A DNA stretch of 64,000 bases from Amycolatopsis tucumanensis (lineage in GTDB: Bacteria > Actinomycetota > Actinomycetes > Mycobacteriales > Pseudonocardiaceae). Of the stretch, positions 1 through 7,758 are shown piece after piece (the first letter of the stretch is position 1; each line of letters begins with the position of its first letter). The notes beneath the pieces are model-generated. The model was not told where the DNA came from. It did no database searches and was given only the letters and a program-made list of their open reading frames with translations. Both the position numbers and the translations under genes were made by a program. The stretch lies in assembly GCF_021654135.1 (NCBI RefSeq), contig NZ_JAKGSD010000042.1, forward strand, positions 1 through 64,000, given 5' to 3'.

Positions 1-96
1 GGTCGGCGACTAAAGATCGGCTGTGGATCGGGGGCGGGGGAGGTCTGGTTGGGGTGGTCGGTGCTGTTTCGCTGCCGGGCGGCGGTTTGTGAGTCG

Positions 97-375
97 CTAG
101 TCCCGGTCGTCCAGCAGTTCCGCTGGGTGCACTCCCATTGCCTCGGCCAGGCGGAAGAGCGTGTCGAGCGTGATGTTGCGCGTTGGGCGCGGGGAGCCTT
201 GCGCGAGTCTCGAACGTTCCAGTTCGGCGATCACCGAGCGGGACACCCCCGCCCGGTCGGCGAGGTCGGCCTGGCTCAGGTCCCGGTCCCGCCGCAGCTT
301 CCGCACGCGCGTGGCCAGGGCGCGTAGCCGGGCGTCCAGCGCCTCCTCCATCGTCACAGCGTCGCAGCCTACCAA
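97..375 (-). CDS. Small XRE-family transcriptional regulator
   Basis: A 92-residue DNA-binding protein of the Cro/C1 (XRE) type. The helix-turn-helix lies at about residues 25-80; LSQADLADRAGVSRSVI is the scaffold and recognition helix, and TLFRLAEAMGVHPAELL is the closing helix usual in this family. There is no further domain, so it probably acts as a dimer on a nearby operator. It is divergent from the GntR-like gene at 424, with under 50 bp between them, so a shared control region is likely. ATG 375 is used here; an ATG at 351 (residue 9) is equally possible. The ligand and targets cannot be told from the sequence. Confidence 0.82.
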   Translation of the reverse strand: MVGCDAVTMEEALDARLRALATRVRKLRRDRDLSQADLADRAGVSRSVIAELERSRLAQGSPRPTRNITLDTLFRLAEAMGVHPAELLDDRD

Positions 376-406
376 CGGTCCCGCTGAGCCGACTTTTTGT
401 CTTTTC

Positions 407-424
407 TATGCTACCGTGGAGGGG
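407..424 (+). promoter_or_regulatory. Possible -10 element for leaderless GntR transcript
   Basis: TATGCT at 407-412 lies 11 bp before the GTG at 424, the distance expected when transcription starts at or very near the start codon. No clear -35 is seen. A GGAGG-like stretch (417-422) touches the GTG and is too close for a normal ribosome-binding site, which also favours leaderless translation. Confidence 0.4.
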
Positions 425-708
425 TGAACAGAGAACTCCCCGCCACCGGCCCCGCCTACCTCTACGACCTCGTGGCCGACGACCTGGCCCGTCGCATCGA
501 GACGGGTGAGCTCGCGGTCAACACGCCGCTTCCGGCCGAACAGACGCTCGCCCGGCAGTACGGTGTCTCGCTCGGCACGTGCCGCCACGCGACGAAAGTC
601 CTGCGGGATCGTGGGCTCGTGCGGACGATCCCGTCCAAGGGCACGTTCGTCGCGGAGCGGCTCAACCGCGCGGCTGTCTACTGCTTCGAGCCGTACCTCG
701 TGGCCTAG
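424..708 (+). CDS. Short GntR-family regulator (DNA-binding domain only)
   Basis: A 94-residue winged-helix protein. The GntR signature is clear: YLYDLVADDLARRIETGEL, then LPAEQTLARQYGVS and RHATKVLRDRGLVRTIPSKG. The protein stops shortly after the wing, so it lacks the effector-binding C-terminal domain of FadR, HutC or YtrA members. Such stand-alone domains are common in actinobacteria, often beside a small XRE partner as here. GTG 424 is preferred because the domain begins soon after it; an upstream ATG at 397 would add nine residues with no family match. Its stop overlaps that of the next gene through a shared CTAG at 705-708. Confidence 0.75.
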   Translation: MNRELPATGPAYLYDLVADDLARRIETGELAVNTPLPAEQTLARQYGVSLGTCRHATKVLRDRGLVRTIPSKGTFVAERLNRAAVYCFEPYLVA

Positions 709-1760
709 ACGACCTGCGCGCGCACCTTCCGCAGCAGCCGCACGTCCACACGCGCCGGCTCGGCGGCCAGCCAGTCGCCGATCACCTGCACGAACTGGTC
801 CGGCGTCATCGGCGGCGCGGGCACGTCGAAGTCCTCGTCGGTGGTGATCTCGCCCGTCCGGCTCGGGTACACGATCAACGCGCCCCGGATCTCCGCGCCC
901 GGCAACAACGCGCGGAAGGCGTCGAGAGCCTCCGGCAGCTGCGTCGCCCCGCCGCGGAAACGACGGTTGTCCCGCCACAGCTCGCCGTACTCGTCAGCCG
1001 CGTAATGACCGGGCAACCACGTCTTCGACTCGATCAACACCAGCCGCCGACCCGCCAGCACAGCGTGATCGATGTCGGCGAACACCGAACCCGGCCAGGC
1101 CAGTCCGTGGAAGATCCGCGCCCCCGGCAACCGCGTCAGGTACCGCTCCAGCAACTCCGCCGTCAGCCGCTCGCCCCACTGGTCCGGCTCCGCACCGGGC
1201 GCCCCGAACACGACCGTGCCACCGAACTCGTCATCCACCGCGCGCTCGGCCCGTGCCATCTCCCGGTGCTGCCGCACCAGCCAGATCGCCACCGCCGACG
1301 CCAGCACCAGCCACACCGCGACAGCCAGCGCGCCCGCCATGATCGGCAGCACCACCAGCAGCAACCACGCCAGCAACAAAGCCGCCGGAGCGTGCCCCGG
1401 CGCCGCCCGGTCCCCGGTCCGCGCCTTCTCCCTGGCCGCGTCCCACCACTCCAGCGCATCCGGGTCCAACACCGGCAACTCGGCCGTGAAACTCGGGTCC
1501 TCACCCAGCTTCCGCCCCGGCCGCCGCGCCCGCACCGGCGACGAGGTCGCGGCCGCGCGGTCCAGCGCCCGGTCGTACGCCGCGCGCTGCAACGGGTCCA
1601 CCAGCACCTCGTAGGCCTGCCGCAACGCCTGGAACTCGTCGGGCGAACCACCGGCGTCCGGGTGCGCGGTGCGCGCCCGCTGGCGGTACGCGGACTTGAT
1701 CTCCGACGTCGAGGCACGCCGGTCCACCCCGAGCAGGTCGTAGTAGCCCTCGCCACGCAC
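705..1760 (-). CDS. J-domain / transmembrane / NERD nuclease-like fusion protein
   Basis: A 351-residue protein in three parts. Residues 1-65 form a DnaJ J-domain with an intact HPD motif (33-35) after YYDLLGVDRRASTSEIKSAYR. Residues about 130-170 contain two hydrophobic segments. The rest resembles a NERD (nuclease-related) domain, with the acidic pair and lysine spaced as in that fold (VFADIDHAVL, then LIESKTW). J-domains recruit Hsp70; NERD domains are predicted to be nuclease-like. The membrane anchor puts the two on the cytoplasmic face. The substrate is unknown. The GTG at 1760 has no ribosome-binding site but a TAAAGT -10-like box lies at 1767-1772, so it may be leaderless. Confidence 0.75.
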   Translation of the reverse strand: MRGEGYYDLLGVDRRASTSEIKSAYRQRARTAHPDAGGSPDEFQALRQAYEVLVDPLQRAAYDRALDRAAATSSPVRARRPGRKLGEDPSFTAELPVLDPDALEWWDAAREKARTGDRAAPGHAPAALLLAWLLLVVLPIMAGALAVAVWLVLASAVAIWLVRQHREMARAERAVDDEFGGTVVFGAPGAEPDQWGERLTAELLERYLTRLPGARIFHGLAWPGSVFADIDHAVLAGRRLVLIESKTWLPGHYAADEYGELWRDNRRFRGGATQLPEALDAFRALLPGAEIRGALIVYPSRTGEITTDEDFDVPAPPMTPDQFVQVIGDWLAAEPARVDVRLLRKVRAQVV

Positions 1761-1766
1761 GCGGTC

Positions 1767-1808
1767 ACTTTATGTGGTCTCCGATTTCGCGCCACATGTG
1801 GCTAGAGT
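1767..1808. promoter_or_regulatory. Divergent leaderless promoters flanking a palindrome
   Basis: TAAAGT on the minus strand (1772-1767) sits about 7 bp before the GTG at 1760, and TAGAGT on the plus strand (1803-1808) about 6 bp before the ATG at 1815. Between them lies a perfect 12-bp palindrome, GCCACATGTGGC (1791-1802), a plausible operator serving both genes. This is pattern reading only. Confidence 0.4.
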
Positions 1809-1814
1809 CAGCCG

Positions 1815-2387
1815 ATGGTCCTCGACATCACGGACAGGCTGGGCATCCGCACCGGCCGCCACGTCGCGCCCGCCGGGCTCGCCGCGATCGTCCTCGGGGC
1901 CGCCCTCTTCGTCCTCCCACCCCACAGCACCCTCGCCGCGATCGCGCTCGCACTGGTCGGCGGCGCGGCCTTCGCGCTCGGCACCGCCCGCCGCGCGAAC
2001 GGCCGGTGGTGGGCCCTCGTCGCCGGCCTGATCAGCGCGGCACTCCTCTTCGCCGCGCTGACCGTAGCCGGTCGCGGGCTCGCGCTCCGCGCCTTCGGCC
2101 AGGCCGAGACGTGCACGGTCACCGACCGCGTCATGATCGAGACCGGCGCCCGCTACCACCACTACGGCTTCGTGCACACCCTCGCCTGCGGCAGCGGCAC
2201 CCTGATCATCCGCACCGACCCCGGCGACCGCGTGCCCGTCGGGACCGCGGTGCCGATCCTGACCAGCGACCTCATCGAACCGGACTTCGCCGACCGCCAC
2301 CCCCTCCTGCTCGAGGTGCCCGCCGTGCTCGGGTCGATCGCGCTGACCGCCGTGCTGGTGCGGCGCTCCGTCAGGTCAGCGAACTAG
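1815..2387 (+). CDS. Small membrane protein of unknown function
   Basis: A 190-residue protein not assigned to a known family. It has three hydrophobic segments in the first half (about residues 18-37, 40-56 and 66-88), a soluble middle of about 70 residues with the motif YHHYGFVHTLACGSG, and a final hydrophobic segment near residues 165-182. The middle could form a small exported or cytoplasmic beta-rich domain; its two cysteines could bond if exported. The gene is divergent from the J-domain/NERD gene and may share its control region. Its 3' end overlaps the convergent DUF2237 gene by 17 bp. Confidence 0.65.
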   Translation: MVLDITDRLGIRTGRHVAPAGLAAIVLGAALFVLPPHSTLAAIALALVGGAAFALGTARRANGRWWALVAGLISAALLFAALTVAGRGLALRAFGQAETCTVTDRVMIETGARYHHYGFVHTLACGSGTLIIRTDPGDRVPVGTAVPILTSDLIEPDFADRHPLLLEVPAVLGSIALTAVLVRRSVRSAN

Positions 2388-2763
2388 GGTCCGCAGGCAC
2401 GTCCACCGCGTGCCGCTGCAGCGCCTCCAACGGCACGACGTCCAGCGCCCGCTCGTGCGTCGACGCCAGCACCACCGGCGCGGCCACCCCCGCCTCGTAC
2501 GCCTGCAGCCACCGCGCGGCCACCACGCACCAGCGGTCACCGGGCTGCAACCCGGGGAAGCCGTACTCGGGGCGCGGCGTGGACAGGTCGTTGCCGACCC
2601 CGCGCTGGTACTCCAGGAACTCCTTGGTCACCACGGTGCACACCGTGTGGCTGCCGAGGTCGTCGTCACCGGTGGTGCAGCACCCGTCCCGGTAGAAACC
2701 CGTCATCGGATCGGTGCCGCAGGGCTCGAGTTCGCCGCCCAGAACATTGCGATCGGTCGTCAT
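2371..2763 (-). CDS. DUF2237 family protein
   Basis: A 130-residue protein matching the strongly conserved DUF2237 family from start to end: NVLGGELEPC, TDPMTGFYRDGCC, FLEYQRGVGNDLSTPRPEYG, FPGLQPGDRWC and VVLASTHERALDVV are family hallmarks. The fold is a small cysteine- and aromatic-rich enzyme-like domain of unknown reaction. ATG 2763 begins four bases inside the stop of the acetyltransferase gene (ATGA overlap), so the two are translationally coupled; an upstream ATG at 2787 lies inside that gene and is less likely. Confidence 0.88.
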   Translation of the reverse strand: MTTDRNVLGGELEPCGTDPMTGFYRDGCCTTGDDDLGSHTVCTVVTKEFLEYQRGVGNDLSTPRPEYGFPGLQPGDRWCVVAARWLQAYEAGVAAPVVLASTHERALDVVPLEALQRHAVDVPADPSSLT

Positions 2764-3263
2764 GGCAGTCCGTGCTGTCGTATCCAATCGTCCTTGGTCA
2801 GAGCGTACTCGACGTCACCGTGTTCGGCCCCCGGAAGCGGATCCGGCCAGTCTTCGTGGAACGTGCGCACGTACCGCAAACCAGACTTCTCCATCACCCG
2901 CCGCGACCCGGTGTTCACGGCCATGGTGAACGCCACGACCCGCTCCACGTCGCCCTCGGCGAACCCGTGCGCGATCAACGCCCGCGCACCCTCGGTCGCG
3001 TACCCGCGGCCCCAGAACCGCCGCCGCAACCGGTAGCCGAGTTCCACCTCGCCGCCGCCGAGCGGGCGGAACTCGAACCAGCCGGTGAACTCGCCGCCCG
3101 CCTTCTCGACCGCGGCGAAGTACCCCTCCCGCCCGGCCACGTCGCCGGCGGCGGCGTCGCCCAGGTAACGCATGACCTCGGGGTCGCTGTCCAGGTCGGC
3201 CACGAGGTCCGCGTCGGCAGGGGTGAGGGGCCGCAGGATCAGCCGCTCGGTCTCCAGTCGCAC
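2760..3263 (-). CDS. GNAT acetyltransferase (RimJ/RimL-like)
   Basis: A 167-residue acetyltransferase. The opening RLETERLILRPLTPADADL, the acetyl-CoA loop RRRFWGRGYATEGARALI and the beta-bulge/helix VNTGSRRVMEKSGLRYV are typical of the RimJ/RimL branch of GNATs, which acetylate N-terminal amines of proteins or small amines. No ribosomal partner is nearby, so the substrate cannot be named. It is the first gene of a two-gene unit with the DUF2237 gene. The upstream gap to the MFS gene stop is only 7 bp, so it may also be the tail of the MFS transcript. Confidence 0.87.
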   Translation of the reverse strand: MRLETERLILRPLTPADADLVADLDSDPEVMRYLGDAAAGDVAGREGYFAAVEKAGGEFTGWFEFRPLGGGEVELGYRLRRRFWGRGYATEGARALIAHGFAEGDVERVVAFTMAVNTGSRRVMEKSGLRYVRTFHEDWPDPLPGAEHGDVEYALTKDDWIRQHGLP

Positions 3264-3270
3264 GCCCCGA

Positions 3271-4659
3271 TCATGCCCGGACCCGCTCCGCCGAGTCCCG
3301 CCCGGCGCTGATCGCCGTCAGGGACCGTCCCGTCGTCGGGATGGCCAGGTAGAAGATGATCAACGCGGCGAACACGTACCCGGCGGCGAGCACCAGCATC
3401 GACACGTGCGGTCCCGCCGCCGCGACCGCGACCAGCACCACCGACTGCAGCACCCCGCCGGTCTGACCGAGCCCGCCGGCCAGCGAACCACCGCTCGCGC
3501 GGGCGTGCGTCGGGAACACCTCCGCCGCGTAGGAGAAGCCGGGCACGAACAGGATCGGCCCCGCCACCTGCGTCAGCACCGACCCGAGCACCACCGCCGC
3601 CGGGTGGCCGGAGGTGACCGTGACCAGCAGCGGGCTCAGCGTCGCCAGCGCCAGGCCCAGCACGATCAGCTTCTTGCGCTCCACCCGGTCGATCACGAAC
3701 GGCATGACGCAGTAGGTCGCGACCCCGGCCAGCGTCCCGATCGCCAGCAGCATCGTCCCGCTGGACAGGGACAGCCCGAACTCGGTGAGGATCGTCGGCT
3801 GGAACGTGATCGTCGCCCGCACCGACCACTGCACCCCGAACCAGAACCCGATCACCACCAGCAGCCGCTGCAGGTACGGCGGGCGGAACAGCATGCGCAG
3901 CGGGAACTTCTCGCCCGCGGTGTCCGGCGGCACGTCCGGGACCGCGGGCAGCGCGTGCCCGGCGGCCGCCACCCGGCGCTCCAGCGCGGTCGTGATGCGG
4001 TCGGCCTCGTCCAGCCGCCCGCGGGTGGCCAGCCAGCGCGGCGACTCCGGGATGATCGGCTCCCGCGTGAAGAACATCAGCACCAGCGCGACCGCCCCGA
4101 TGCCGAACAGGATCCGCCACCCGACGTTTTCCATGGGCACCAGCGCGGTCGACAGGAACGCGGCGGCCACCGCGGCGACCCCGGACCAGAACACGTTGTA
4201 GGCGAGGTACTTCCCGCGCCGTGCGGCCGGGGAGAACTCCTGCACCAGCGCGGTCACCACGGCGATCCCGCCGCCGGTGGCGAACCCGGACAGCACGCGG
4301 AACACCAGCAGCGACGGCGTGTCCCAGGCGATCGCGGTCAGCAGCGCGGTCACCGTCAACGCGCCGAGGCCGAGGAAGAACGACCGCTGCCTGCCCAGGA
4401 TGTCGCCCAGGAACCCGAACAGGATCGCGCCGAGCGCGGTCGCCACGAGATTGCCGGTCAGCATGACCGTCACCTGGGTTGCCGTCAGGTGGAAGTGCTC
4501 TTTCAGCACGGGCAGGGAGTAGCCGACGATCGACACGTCATAGATGTCGACGAAGTACGCGATGCCGAGGATCGCGAACGCGGCCTTCGGCAGTCCCCAG
4601 CCGGGGAGGCGGTCGATGCGGGCGTTGATCACGGCGCTGCCGCGGAGATCGGCTGGCAA
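3271..4659 (-). CDS. MFS transporter, sugar/organic acid porter type
   Basis: A 462-residue, 12-helix major facilitator. It has the loop 2-3 motif (FLGDILGRQRS), the PESPRWL motif after helix 6 used by sugar-porter-like and aromatic-acid carriers, and a long soluble loop between the halves (about residues 205-245). The likely role is proton-linked uptake of a sugar or hydroaromatic/aromatic acid. The start chosen is TTG 4659, because AAGGGA lies 8 bp upstream; GTG 4632 is the alternative but has no ribosome-binding site. It is divergent from the UGSC operon (100 bp gap), so it may import that operon's substrate. Confidence 0.85.
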   Translation of the reverse strand: MPADLRGSAVINARIDRLPGWGLPKAAFAILGIAYFVDIYDVSIVGYSLPVLKEHFHLTATQVTVMLTGNLVATALGAILFGFLGDILGRQRSFFLGLGALTVTALLTAIAWDTPSLLVFRVLSGFATGGGIAVVTALVQEFSPAARRGKYLAYNVFWSGVAAVAAAFLSTALVPMENVGWRILFGIGAVALVLMFFTREPIIPESPRWLATRGRLDEADRITTALERRVAAAGHALPAVPDVPPDTAGEKFPLRMLFRPPYLQRLLVVIGFWFGVQWSVRATITFQPTILTEFGLSLSSGTMLLAIGTLAGVATYCVMPFVIDRVERKKLIVLGLALATLSPLLVTVTSGHPAAVVLGSVLTQVAGPILFVPGFSYAAEVFPTHARASGGSLAGGLGQTGGVLQSVVLVAVAAAGPHVSMLVLAAGYVFAALIIFYLAIPTTGRSLTAISAGRDSAERVRA

Positions 4660-4762
4660 GGCGGAGGTCCCTTCTTCCGGTGACGCGTCAGGCCATTACC
4701 GATCACGGCCGCGGAACCGGCAAGCGGGGTCACCGCCCCACGGAAGACAAGGAGTCGCACCG

Positions 4763-5305
4763 ATGGTTGAGGCCATACTCGATCCGACGGGCGGGCGGCG
4801 CGCCGTCGCGCAGGGCGCCGCGGTGCTCACGCCGAACCGGCTCAAGCTGGCCGGCGCGACGATCGGGCTGCTGGAGAACACCAAGAAGAACGCGGCGCCG
4901 TTCCTCGCCGAACTGGGCAGGCTGCTCGTCGAACGGCACGGCGCGGCCGGGGTGGTCGCCCGCACCAAGACGGCGTTCGCCATGCCGATCCCCGAGGAGC
5001 AGCTGGCGGAGCTGGCGCGGACCTGCGACGCGGTGATCACCGGCGTCGGCGACTGCGGCTCGTGCAGCGCATCGGCGGTCGCGGACGGGATCGCGTTCGA
5101 GCGCCACGGCATTCCGGCGGCAGTCATTTGCAGTGACGCGTTCATCGTGACGGCGGACGCGATGGCCGGGATGCGTGACGCGACCGGCTACCGCTACGTC
5201 GTCACGCCGCACCCGGTGGCGGTGCTCGGGCCGGACGAGGTCCGCAAGCGCGCCGAGGAGGCGCTCGACGACGTCGTCGCGATTCTGACCTCGGTGGCGT
5301 CGTGA
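4763..5305 (+). CDS. UGSC-family protein (cysteine form)
   Basis: A 180-residue protein with the family motif as CGSC: GVGDCGSCSASAVADG, with Cys98 and Cys101. In some bacteria the first position is selenocysteine (UGSC), hence the name; here codon 98 is TGC, so this is the cysteine homologue. The motif suggests a thiol redox or thiol-nucleophile role, but the reaction is not established. The start ATG has a good AAGGAG site 9 bp upstream. It is the first gene of a four-gene operon (the next starts inside its stop codon, GTGA) and is divergent from an MFS transporter. Confidence 0.8.
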   Translation: MVEAILDPTGGRRAVAQGAAVLTPNRLKLAGATIGLLENTKKNAAPFLAELGRLLVERHGAAGVVARTKTAFAMPIPEEQLAELARTCDAVITGVGDCGSCSASAVADGIAFERHGIPAAVICSDAFIVTADAMAGMRDATGYRYVVTPHPVAVLGPDEVRKRAEEALDDVVAILTSVAS

Positions 5306-6342
5306 CCGCGCCCGATCCCGTCGTCGCGCAGGAGGCGATCGAGTACTGCTACGAGCAGGGCTGGACCGACGGGCTGCCGGTGGTGCCCGCGTCCCGGTCG
5401 CTGGTCGATGAGTTCCTTGCACGGACCGCGCGCGCTCCGGAGGAGGTGATCGGCCGGGTCGAGCAGCTGGACCGCGAGTGCACCGTCGAGCAGGCCGCGA
5501 TCAGCGCGGCGATGGCCGGGTGCCGTCCCGAGTACTTCCCGGTCGTACTGGCCGCCTGGGACGCGCTGATGCTGGACCGCGCGGCCCGCGGCGGCGGCTG
5601 GCAGAGCACGAGTGGGCCGTCGCCGATGCTCGTCGTCAACGGGCCGGTGCGCCAGGAGCTCGGGTTCAACAGCACCGGCGGCGTGTTCGGGCCCGGCTTC
5701 CGTCCGAACGCGACAGTGCCGCGCGCGATCGGCCTGATGGTGCGCAACGCGTTCGGCATCCACCCGCACGTCCTCGAACAGGCGACCCAGGGGCTGCCCG
5801 GCCGGTGGCAGATCTGCTTCGGCGAGAACGAAGAGGAAAGCCCGTGGGAGCCGCTGTCGGTGTCCGCCGGGCTCGGCGACAGGGTCAGCGCGGTCACGGC
5901 GATGCTGCTGCGCACCGTCGAGTACGTCGACAACCGGCACACCCAGGACCACGAGCAGGTGCTGTGGGACCTGGCCGACACGATGTCCCGCACCGGCGCG
6001 CTGATCTTCCGCGAGGCCTCCTACGGACTGGTGCTCGGGCCGGAACACGCCCAGCTGCTCGCCAAGAACGGGATGTCCAAACAGGACGTCCAGGCCTGGA
6101 TGGTCGAGCACGTCGGCCGCGCCGGGCGGGATCTGTGGCGCGCGGGCAAGAGCCTGGGGGAGAAGCACGTGCGGGGAGCGTCCGATTCCACCGACGGCGA
6201 CGACGAGTTCCAGCGGTTCCTGCCCTCGCCGCGGCACGTCCCGGTGGTCGTGGCGGGTTCCCGCAACGCGGCGATGTCGATGGTGGTGCGGGTGTTCGGC
6301 GAATGGTCCGGCAAGGCGGTGGCAGTGGAGGGAACGGCATGA
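5302..6342 (+). CDS. UGSC-associated conserved protein, function unknown
   Basis: A 346-residue soluble protein. I do not assign an enzyme class. Recognisable signatures are GWTDGLPVVPAS near the start, AAMAGCRPEYFPVVLAAW at about residue 70, and NSTGGVFGPGFRPNATVPRA at about 120-140, patterns I associate from memory with proteins encoded beside or fused to UGSC domains. A conserved cysteine lies in AGCRPEY. It overlaps the UGSC gene (GTGA) and the following small gene (ATGA), which implies a fixed ratio and perhaps a complex. Codon use matches the surrounding chromosome, so there is no sign of recent transfer. Confidence 0.7.
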   Translation: MTAPDPVVAQEAIEYCYEQGWTDGLPVVPASRSLVDEFLARTARAPEEVIGRVEQLDRECTVEQAAISAAMAGCRPEYFPVVLAAWDALMLDRAARGGGWQSTSGPSPMLVVNGPVRQELGFNSTGGVFGPGFRPNATVPRAIGLMVRNAFGIHPHVLEQATQGLPGRWQICFGENEEESPWEPLSVSAGLGDRVSAVTAMLLRTVEYVDNRHTQDHEQVLWDLADTMSRTGALIFREASYGLVLGPEHAQLLAKNGMSKQDVQAWMVEHVGRAGRDLWRAGKSLGEKHVRGASDSTDGDDEFQRFLPSPRHVPVVVAGSRNAAMSMVVRVFGEWSGKAVAVEGTA

Positions 6343-6575
6343 TCGACCAGACCGGCCTGGAGGCGATGCGCACGACGCTCGCCGCGGACGGCTACGCCCT
6401 GGACGTCGCCGAGGAGGGCGGCCGGGTGGCGGTGCGGATCTCGGTGGCCGATCCGGCCGCGTGCGCGGACTGCCTGGCACCGGAGCCGATCATGCGCGGC
6501 ATCCTGCACCAGTCGCTCGGCGTGCCCGAGCAGGCGATCGACCTGACTTACCCGGGAGACCACGATGACCAGTGA
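6339..6575 (+). CDS. Small CxxC protein, possibly NifU-like
   Basis: A 78-residue protein starting at an ATGA overlap with the gene before it and running 11 bp into the SDR gene after it. The layout (LRxxLxADGY, acidic strand, GRVAVRIS, then CADC and a helix ending in LGVPEQAIDL) recalls the C-terminal NifU Fe-S scaffold domain in miniature, with Cys42 and Cys45 in the loop where NifU has its CxxC. The resemblance is weak. It could bind metal, carry a cluster, or serve as a thiol partner for the UGSC protein. Being embedded in the operon makes it very likely real. Confidence 0.72.
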   Translation: MIDQTGLEAMRTTLAADGYALDVAEEGGRVAVRISVADPAACADCLAPEPIMRGILHQSLGVPEQAIDLTYPGDHDDQ

Positions 6576-7392
6576 CCCACTGGCCGCGGCAGGTCCACTG
6601 TGGATGTCCGGCCGCCGGGCGATCGTGAGCGGTGGCGGACTGTCCGGATCGGCGGGCGGCGTCGGGTACGCGGTGAGCCGGGTGTTCGCCGCGCAGGGCG
6701 CCCGGGTCGCGGTGCTGGACCGCGATCCGGCCGCGGGCAAGCGGACGGTGGCCGACATCGAGGCCGACGGCGGCGAGGCGATCTTCATCCAGGCCGACCT
6801 GACCCGGGACGAGGACTGCGAGCACGCCGTCGCCGCGACCGCCGAGGAGTTCGGCGGTGTGGACGCGCTGGTCAACAGCGCCGCGTCGGGTGATCGCGCC
6901 GGGGTCTTCGACGTCACGCCGGAACGCTGGGACGAGCTGATCGCGCTCAACCTCAAGACGGCGTGGATGATGACGCGTCACGCGGCGGACGCGATGACCG
7001 GTGGTGGCGCGGTCGTGAACATCTCGTCCGCAGCGGTCACCGCGGCCGGGCCCGGCACGGTGTACGGGATCGGGAAGGCCGGGGTGGAGCACTTCACGCA
7101 GGGCGCCGCCTCGACGCTCGGCCCGCGGGGGATCCGGGTGAACTGCGTGCGGGTCGGCGCGATCTGGTCCTCGATGGCGGCGCGGGACCTGCCCGAGGAG
7201 ATGCGGGAGGTGCGGGCGAAGGGCGTGGCGCTGCAGACGGAGGGCACCGGGTGGGACATCGCGTACGCGGCGTTGTTCCTGGCCAGCGACCGCGCGCGGT
7301 GGGTTTCGGGCGCGGTGCTGCCGGTCGACGGCGGCGGCCCGCACCGCGCCGGTTTCCCGAGCCGTTCGGCCGACGCTGCCCGCAATCGCTAG
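6565..7392 (+). CDS. SDR-family oxidoreductase, last gene of the UGSC operon
   Basis: A 275-residue classical short-chain dehydrogenase. The N-terminal Rossmann strand is followed by a longer than usual glycine loop (SGGGLSGSAGGVG); the active site shows NISSAAV (Ser), TVYGIGKAG (Tyr-x3-Lys) and RGIRVNCVRVGAI. The usual NNAG strand reads LVNSAASG. It should oxidise an alcohol or reduce a ketone with NAD(P). SDRs normally end just after SGAVLPVDGG; this one runs 18 residues further (to AARNR) into a sequence that is then repeated downstream. It overlaps the small CxxC gene by 11 bp, so four genes are coupled. Confidence 0.85.
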   Translation: MTSDPLAAAGPLWMSGRRAIVSGGGLSGSAGGVGYAVSRVFAAQGARVAVLDRDPAAGKRTVADIEADGGEAIFIQADLTRDEDCEHAVAATAEEFGGVDALVNSAASGDRAGVFDVTPERWDELIALNLKTAWMMTRHAADAMTGGGAVVNISSAAVTAAGPGTVYGIGKAGVEHFTQGAASTLGPRGIRVNCVRVGAIWSSMAARDLPEEMREVRAKGVALQTEGTGWDIAYAALFLASDRARWVSGAVLPVDGGGPHRAGFPSRSADAARNR

Positions 7393-7758
7393 GCGACCGT
7401 GCCCGGTGGGTTTCGGGCGTGGTTGTGCCGGTCGACGGGGCAGCCTGCGCCGGCCGGTTTTCCGAGCCGCTCGACCGACGCTGCTCGCTACCGCTAGGCG
7501 ACCGCGCCTGGTGGGTGTCGGGCGCGGTGCTGCCGGTCGACGGAGGTGGCCCGCACCGGGCCGGTTTTCCGAGTCGCTCCGCCGGCGCTGCTCGTAATCG
7601 CTAGGCGGTCGCTCCGCCTGGGGAGGTCAGCGGGACCCGTCCGCCGCCTGCGTCCTTGTGGCCCGGGTCGGCGGTCGGGACCCGGTGCTGTCGACGGAGG
7701 CGGCCCGCACCGCGCCGGTTTCCCGGGCCGCTCCGCCGACGCTGCCCGCAACCGCTAG
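7288..7758 (+). repeat. Tandem copies of the SDR gene 3' end, with copied MFS 3' end
   Basis: The last ~105 bp of the SDR gene (DRARWVSGAVLPVDG to its TAG at 7390) are repeated three more times with TAG stops at 7495, 7602 and 7756. Spacings are 105, 107 and 154 bp. The last unit is longer because it also carries a diverged copy (7605-7693) of the 3' end of the convergent MHS transporter gene, whose true end is 7755-7850. The copies differ by many substitutions and small indels and are not one open frame. This is a decayed local duplication centred on the junction of two convergent genes, not extra genes. Confidence 0.85.

Noticed and set aside
3172-4683. 503-codon plus-strand frame opposite the MFS gene
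   Set aside because: Gln/His/Arg-rich antisense shadow without any domain.
5054-5065. Selenocysteine at the UGSC motif
   Set aside because: Codon 98 is TGC (cysteine), not TGA, and no SECIS-like hairpin is needed.
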